Notes under the pieces: model-generated
Databases searched by the model: none
Seen by the model: the letters and a program-made list of their open reading frames with translations, nothing else
What the model was told of the DNA's origin: nothing
Assembly (NCBI RefSeq): GCF_002102155.1
Contig: NZ_LQOU01000032.1
Location: 146,401-210,400, forward strand
Length of the DNA: 64,000 nucleotides
Origin: Mycobacterium europaeum
Lineage (GTDB): Bacteria; Actinomycetota; Actinomycetes; Mycobacteriales; Mycobacteriaceae
Direction: 5' to 3'
Made by a program: the position numbers and the translations under genes
Part shown: positions 62,271 through 64,000 of the stretch, piece after piece
How positions within the stretch are numbered: the first letter of the stretch is position 1
Layout: each line of letters opens with the position of its first letter

Positions 62271-63488
62271 ATGTCTACCCCTCCGGACGTGTTCAGCCCG
62301 GCCAAGCTCGGCCCGATCACGCTGCGCAACCGCACCATCAAGTCGGCCACCTTCGAGGCCCGCACGCCCGACACCCTGGTGACCGACGACCTCATCGAAT
62401 ACCACCGGCAACCCGCCGCGGGCGGCGTCGGCATGACGACCGTCGCCTACTGCGCGGTCTCCCCCGGCGGCCGCACCGAGGGCAACGGGATCTGGATGCG
62501 CCCGGAGGCGGTGCCCGGTTTCCGCCGGCTCACCGACGCGATCCACGCCGAGGGCGCCGCGGTCAGCGCGCAGATCGGCCACGCCGGTCCGGTCGCCAAC
62601 GCCAAGTCCAACGGGGCCAAAGCGCTGGCGCCGGTGCGGTTCTTCAACCCGATCGGGATGCGCTTCGCCAAGAAGGCGACCCGCGACGACATCAACGACG
62701 TCATCGAGGGGCACGCCAACGCCGCCCGCCTGGCCGTCGAAGCCGGCTTCGACGCGGTCGAAATTCATTTGGGCCACAACTACTTTGCGAGCTCGTTTCT
62801 GTCCCCGCTGATCAACCGCCGCGACGACGAGTTCGGCGGCTCACTGGAGAACCGGGCCAAGGTGGCCCGCGGCATGGTGATGGCCGTCCGCCGTGCGGTG
62901 GAGAAGGAGGGCACCCCCATCGCGGTCACCGCGAAGCTCAACATGGCCGACGGCGTGCGCGGTGGCATCAGCACCGAGGAGTCGCTGATCACCGCCAAGT
63001 GGCTGCAGGACGACGGCGGCCTGGACGCGATCGAACTCACGGCGGGCAGCTCGCTGGTCAACCCGATGTATCTGTTCCGCGGGGACGCGCCCCTCAAGGA
63101 ATTCGCCGGTGCGTTCAAGCCGCCGCTGAGCTGGGGCATGCGCATGACGGGCAAGAAGTTCCTGCGCGAGTACCCCTACCGCGAGGCCTATCTCCTGCGC
63201 GACGCCAAGCTGTTCCGCGCCGAGCTGACGATGCCCCTGATCCTGCTGGGCGGTATCACCAACCGGGAAACGATGGACCTGGCGATGGCAGAGGGATTCG
63301 AATTCGTCGCGATGGCCCGGGCGCTGCTGGCCGAGCCGGACCTGATCAATCGGATCGCCGCCGACGGCGCCCAGCACAGCGTGCGTTCGGCGTGCACGCA
63401 CTGCAATCAGTGCATGCCCACGATCTACACCCGGACGCGCTGCGTGGTCACCGGGGCCCCGGACGTGTTGGCGGGCAATCGGGCCTAG
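62271..63488 (+). CDS. NADH:flavin oxidoreductase, Old Yellow Enzyme type (Rv3359-like)
   Basis: This 405-residue TIM-barrel FMN enzyme begins [51 protein letters not shown] is the family's core signature, and [17 protein letters not shown] near the C-terminus has the cysteines of the 2,4-dienoyl-CoA reductase subgroup. The [4Fe-4S] second half of dienoyl-CoA reductases is absent. Ene-reductase activity on an unknown substrate is likely. Corresponds in place to M. tuberculosis Rv3359. Confidence 0.9.
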   Translation: MSTPPDVFSPAKLGPITLRNRTIKSATFEARTPDTLVTDDLIEYHRQPAAGGVGMTTVAYCAVSPGGRTEGNGIWMRPEAVPGFRRLTDAIHAEGAAVSAQIGHAGPVANAKSNGAKALAPVRFFNPIGMRFAKKATRDDINDVIEGHANAARLAVEAGFDAVEIHLGHNYFASSFLSPLINRRDDEFGGSLENRAKVARGMVMAVRRAVEKEGTPIAVTAKLNMADGVRGGISTEESLITAKWLQDDGGLDAIELTAGSSLVNPMYLFRGDAPLKEFAGAFKPPLSWGMRMTGKKFLREYPYREAYLLRDAKLFRAELTMPLILLGGITNRETMDLAMAEGFEFVAMARALLAEPDLINRIAADGAQHSVRSACTHCNQCMPTIYTRTRCVVTGAPDVLAGNRA

Positions 63489-63553
63489 CCGCCGGGCGAT
63501 CGGGCGTCGCCGAACGCACATTTGGGCCTCAGGGTTGCCTTGGCTTCACGAGA

Positions 63554-63559
63554 TACAGT
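63554..63559 (+). promoter_or_regulatory. -10 hexamer TACAGT of the FHA gene (leaderless)
   Basis: TACAGT ends 8 nt before the ATG at 63567. Confidence 0.45.
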
Positions 63560-63566
63560 TGGTCCG

Positions 63567-64000
63567 ATGAGTGCAGCAGCCCCACCCGTCTTGACGGTTC
63601 GTTATGACGGGTCAGAACGCACGTTTGCCGCCGGTCACGACGTGGTGGTGGGGCGCGATCTGCGCGCCGACATGCGCATCACGCACCCGCTGATCTCGCG
63701 CGCACATCTGTTGCTGCGCTTCGACCAGGGCCGGTGGCTGGCGATCGACAACGGTTCGCTCAACGGCACATTCGTGAACGGCCGGCGGGTGCCGGTGGTC
63801 GAGATCCACGACGGCCAGTGCCTCAACATCGGGAATCCGGACGGGCCGCAGCTGATGTTCGAGGTCGGGCGCCACCTGGGAATGGCGGGGCGTCCACCGC
63901 AAACCGAATCGATGGGTATCCCGGTCGCGGCTCACCAGGCCGGGCCGGCGTGGTCCGCCGCACCGGCGGGGCCCCCTCCGGTCGCGGCCCCACCCGGCAA
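63567..64000 (+). CDS. FHA-domain protein, N-terminal part of an Rv1747-like ABC exporter; partial
   Basis: The 144 visible residues begin with an FHA phosphothreonine-binding domain (about 8-95). VVVGRDLRADMRI, HPLISRAHLLLRF and IDNGSLNGTFVNGRRV carry the conserved Gly-Arg, Ser-x-x-His and Asn residues. A Pro/Ala-rich linker starts near residue 105 and runs past the window edge. The sequence through AGRPPQTES closely follows M. tuberculosis Rv1747, an ABC exporter with two FHA domains controlled by the kinase PknF. Whether the ABC domains follow cannot be seen here; a stand-alone FHA protein remains possible. Confidence 0.8.
   Translation, partial: MSAAAPPVLTVRYDGSERTFAAGHDVVVGRDLRADMRITHPLISRAHLLLRFDQGRWLAIDNGSLNGTFVNGRRVPVVEIHDGQCLNIGNPDGPQLMFEVGRHLGMAGRPPQTESMGIPVAAHQAGPAWSAAPAGPPPVAAPPG

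Overview
This window is chromosomal DNA from a slow-growing Mycobacterium, most likely of the M. avium complex or a close relative. It is uniformly GC-rich, carries PPE, MmpS/MmpL, SapM, CDGP and DUF732 genes, and from about 8.8 kb to the right edge it follows the gene order I recall for M. tuberculosis Rv3300c to Rv3359. Species identity is an inference.

Left accessory segment (1-8.7 kb): the 3' part of a metal P-type ATPase fused to a hemerythrin domain, two PPE genes in tandem, a small CDGP secreted protein, then a decayed stretch (4.1-5.5 kb) holding relics of a metallo-hydrolase, a 13E12-type HNH endonuclease and a second cation ATPase. A two-gene operon follows: a soluble PRC/MgtE-N/CBS protein and an Nramp-like transporter with altered metal-site motifs.

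Conserved core 1 (8.8-33 kb): pseudouridine synthase, glpD2, lpdA, a 56-bp tandem repeat, a cyclotransferase-like gene, amiB1-amiA1, a cutinase, deoD-pmmB, upp, sapM, an Rv3311 homologue, two convergent von Willebrand A membrane proteins, a bicupin gene divergent from a GntR/FCD regulator, a GlsB-like membrane protein, the overlapping cdd-deoA-add nucleoside salvage operon, and sdhCDAB. deoD, deoA, cdd, add, upp and pmmB together handle nucleosides, nucleobases and the sugar phosphates they release.

Middle (33-47.6 kb): a diguanylate cyclase, a carboxymuconolactone decarboxylase (CMD) gene convergent with the ECF41-type sigma factor sigJ, a class III aminotransferase, dacB1, an mmpS-mmpL operon, two tandem major facilitator paralogues, and sugI-nagA. 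The GGDEF, CMD, mmpSL and transporter genes look like insertions relative to the M. tuberculosis order.

Right part (47.6-64 kb): trpS-yhjD, an alpha/beta hydrolase, two unrelated NADP isocitrate dehydrogenases side by side (icd1, icd2), then metC-metA-methyltransferase behind a SAM-IV riboswitch followed by a 19-codon cysteine-rich upstream ORF. The window closes with a small helical protein, an Rv3354-like secreted protein, a berberine-bridge-type flavoenzyme, a DUF732 protein with eight heptapeptide repeats, folD with a DUF3017 gene, an Old-Yellow-Enzyme-type oxidoreductase, and the FHA-domain start of an Rv1747-like ABC exporter.

The most interesting signals are the layered SAM plus cysteine control of metC, an ECF41-type promoter matching the sigJ-CMD pair, the Nramp-like/CBS operon, and at least ten genes whose -10 hexamer ends 7-8 nt before the start codon, implying leaderless mRNAs.
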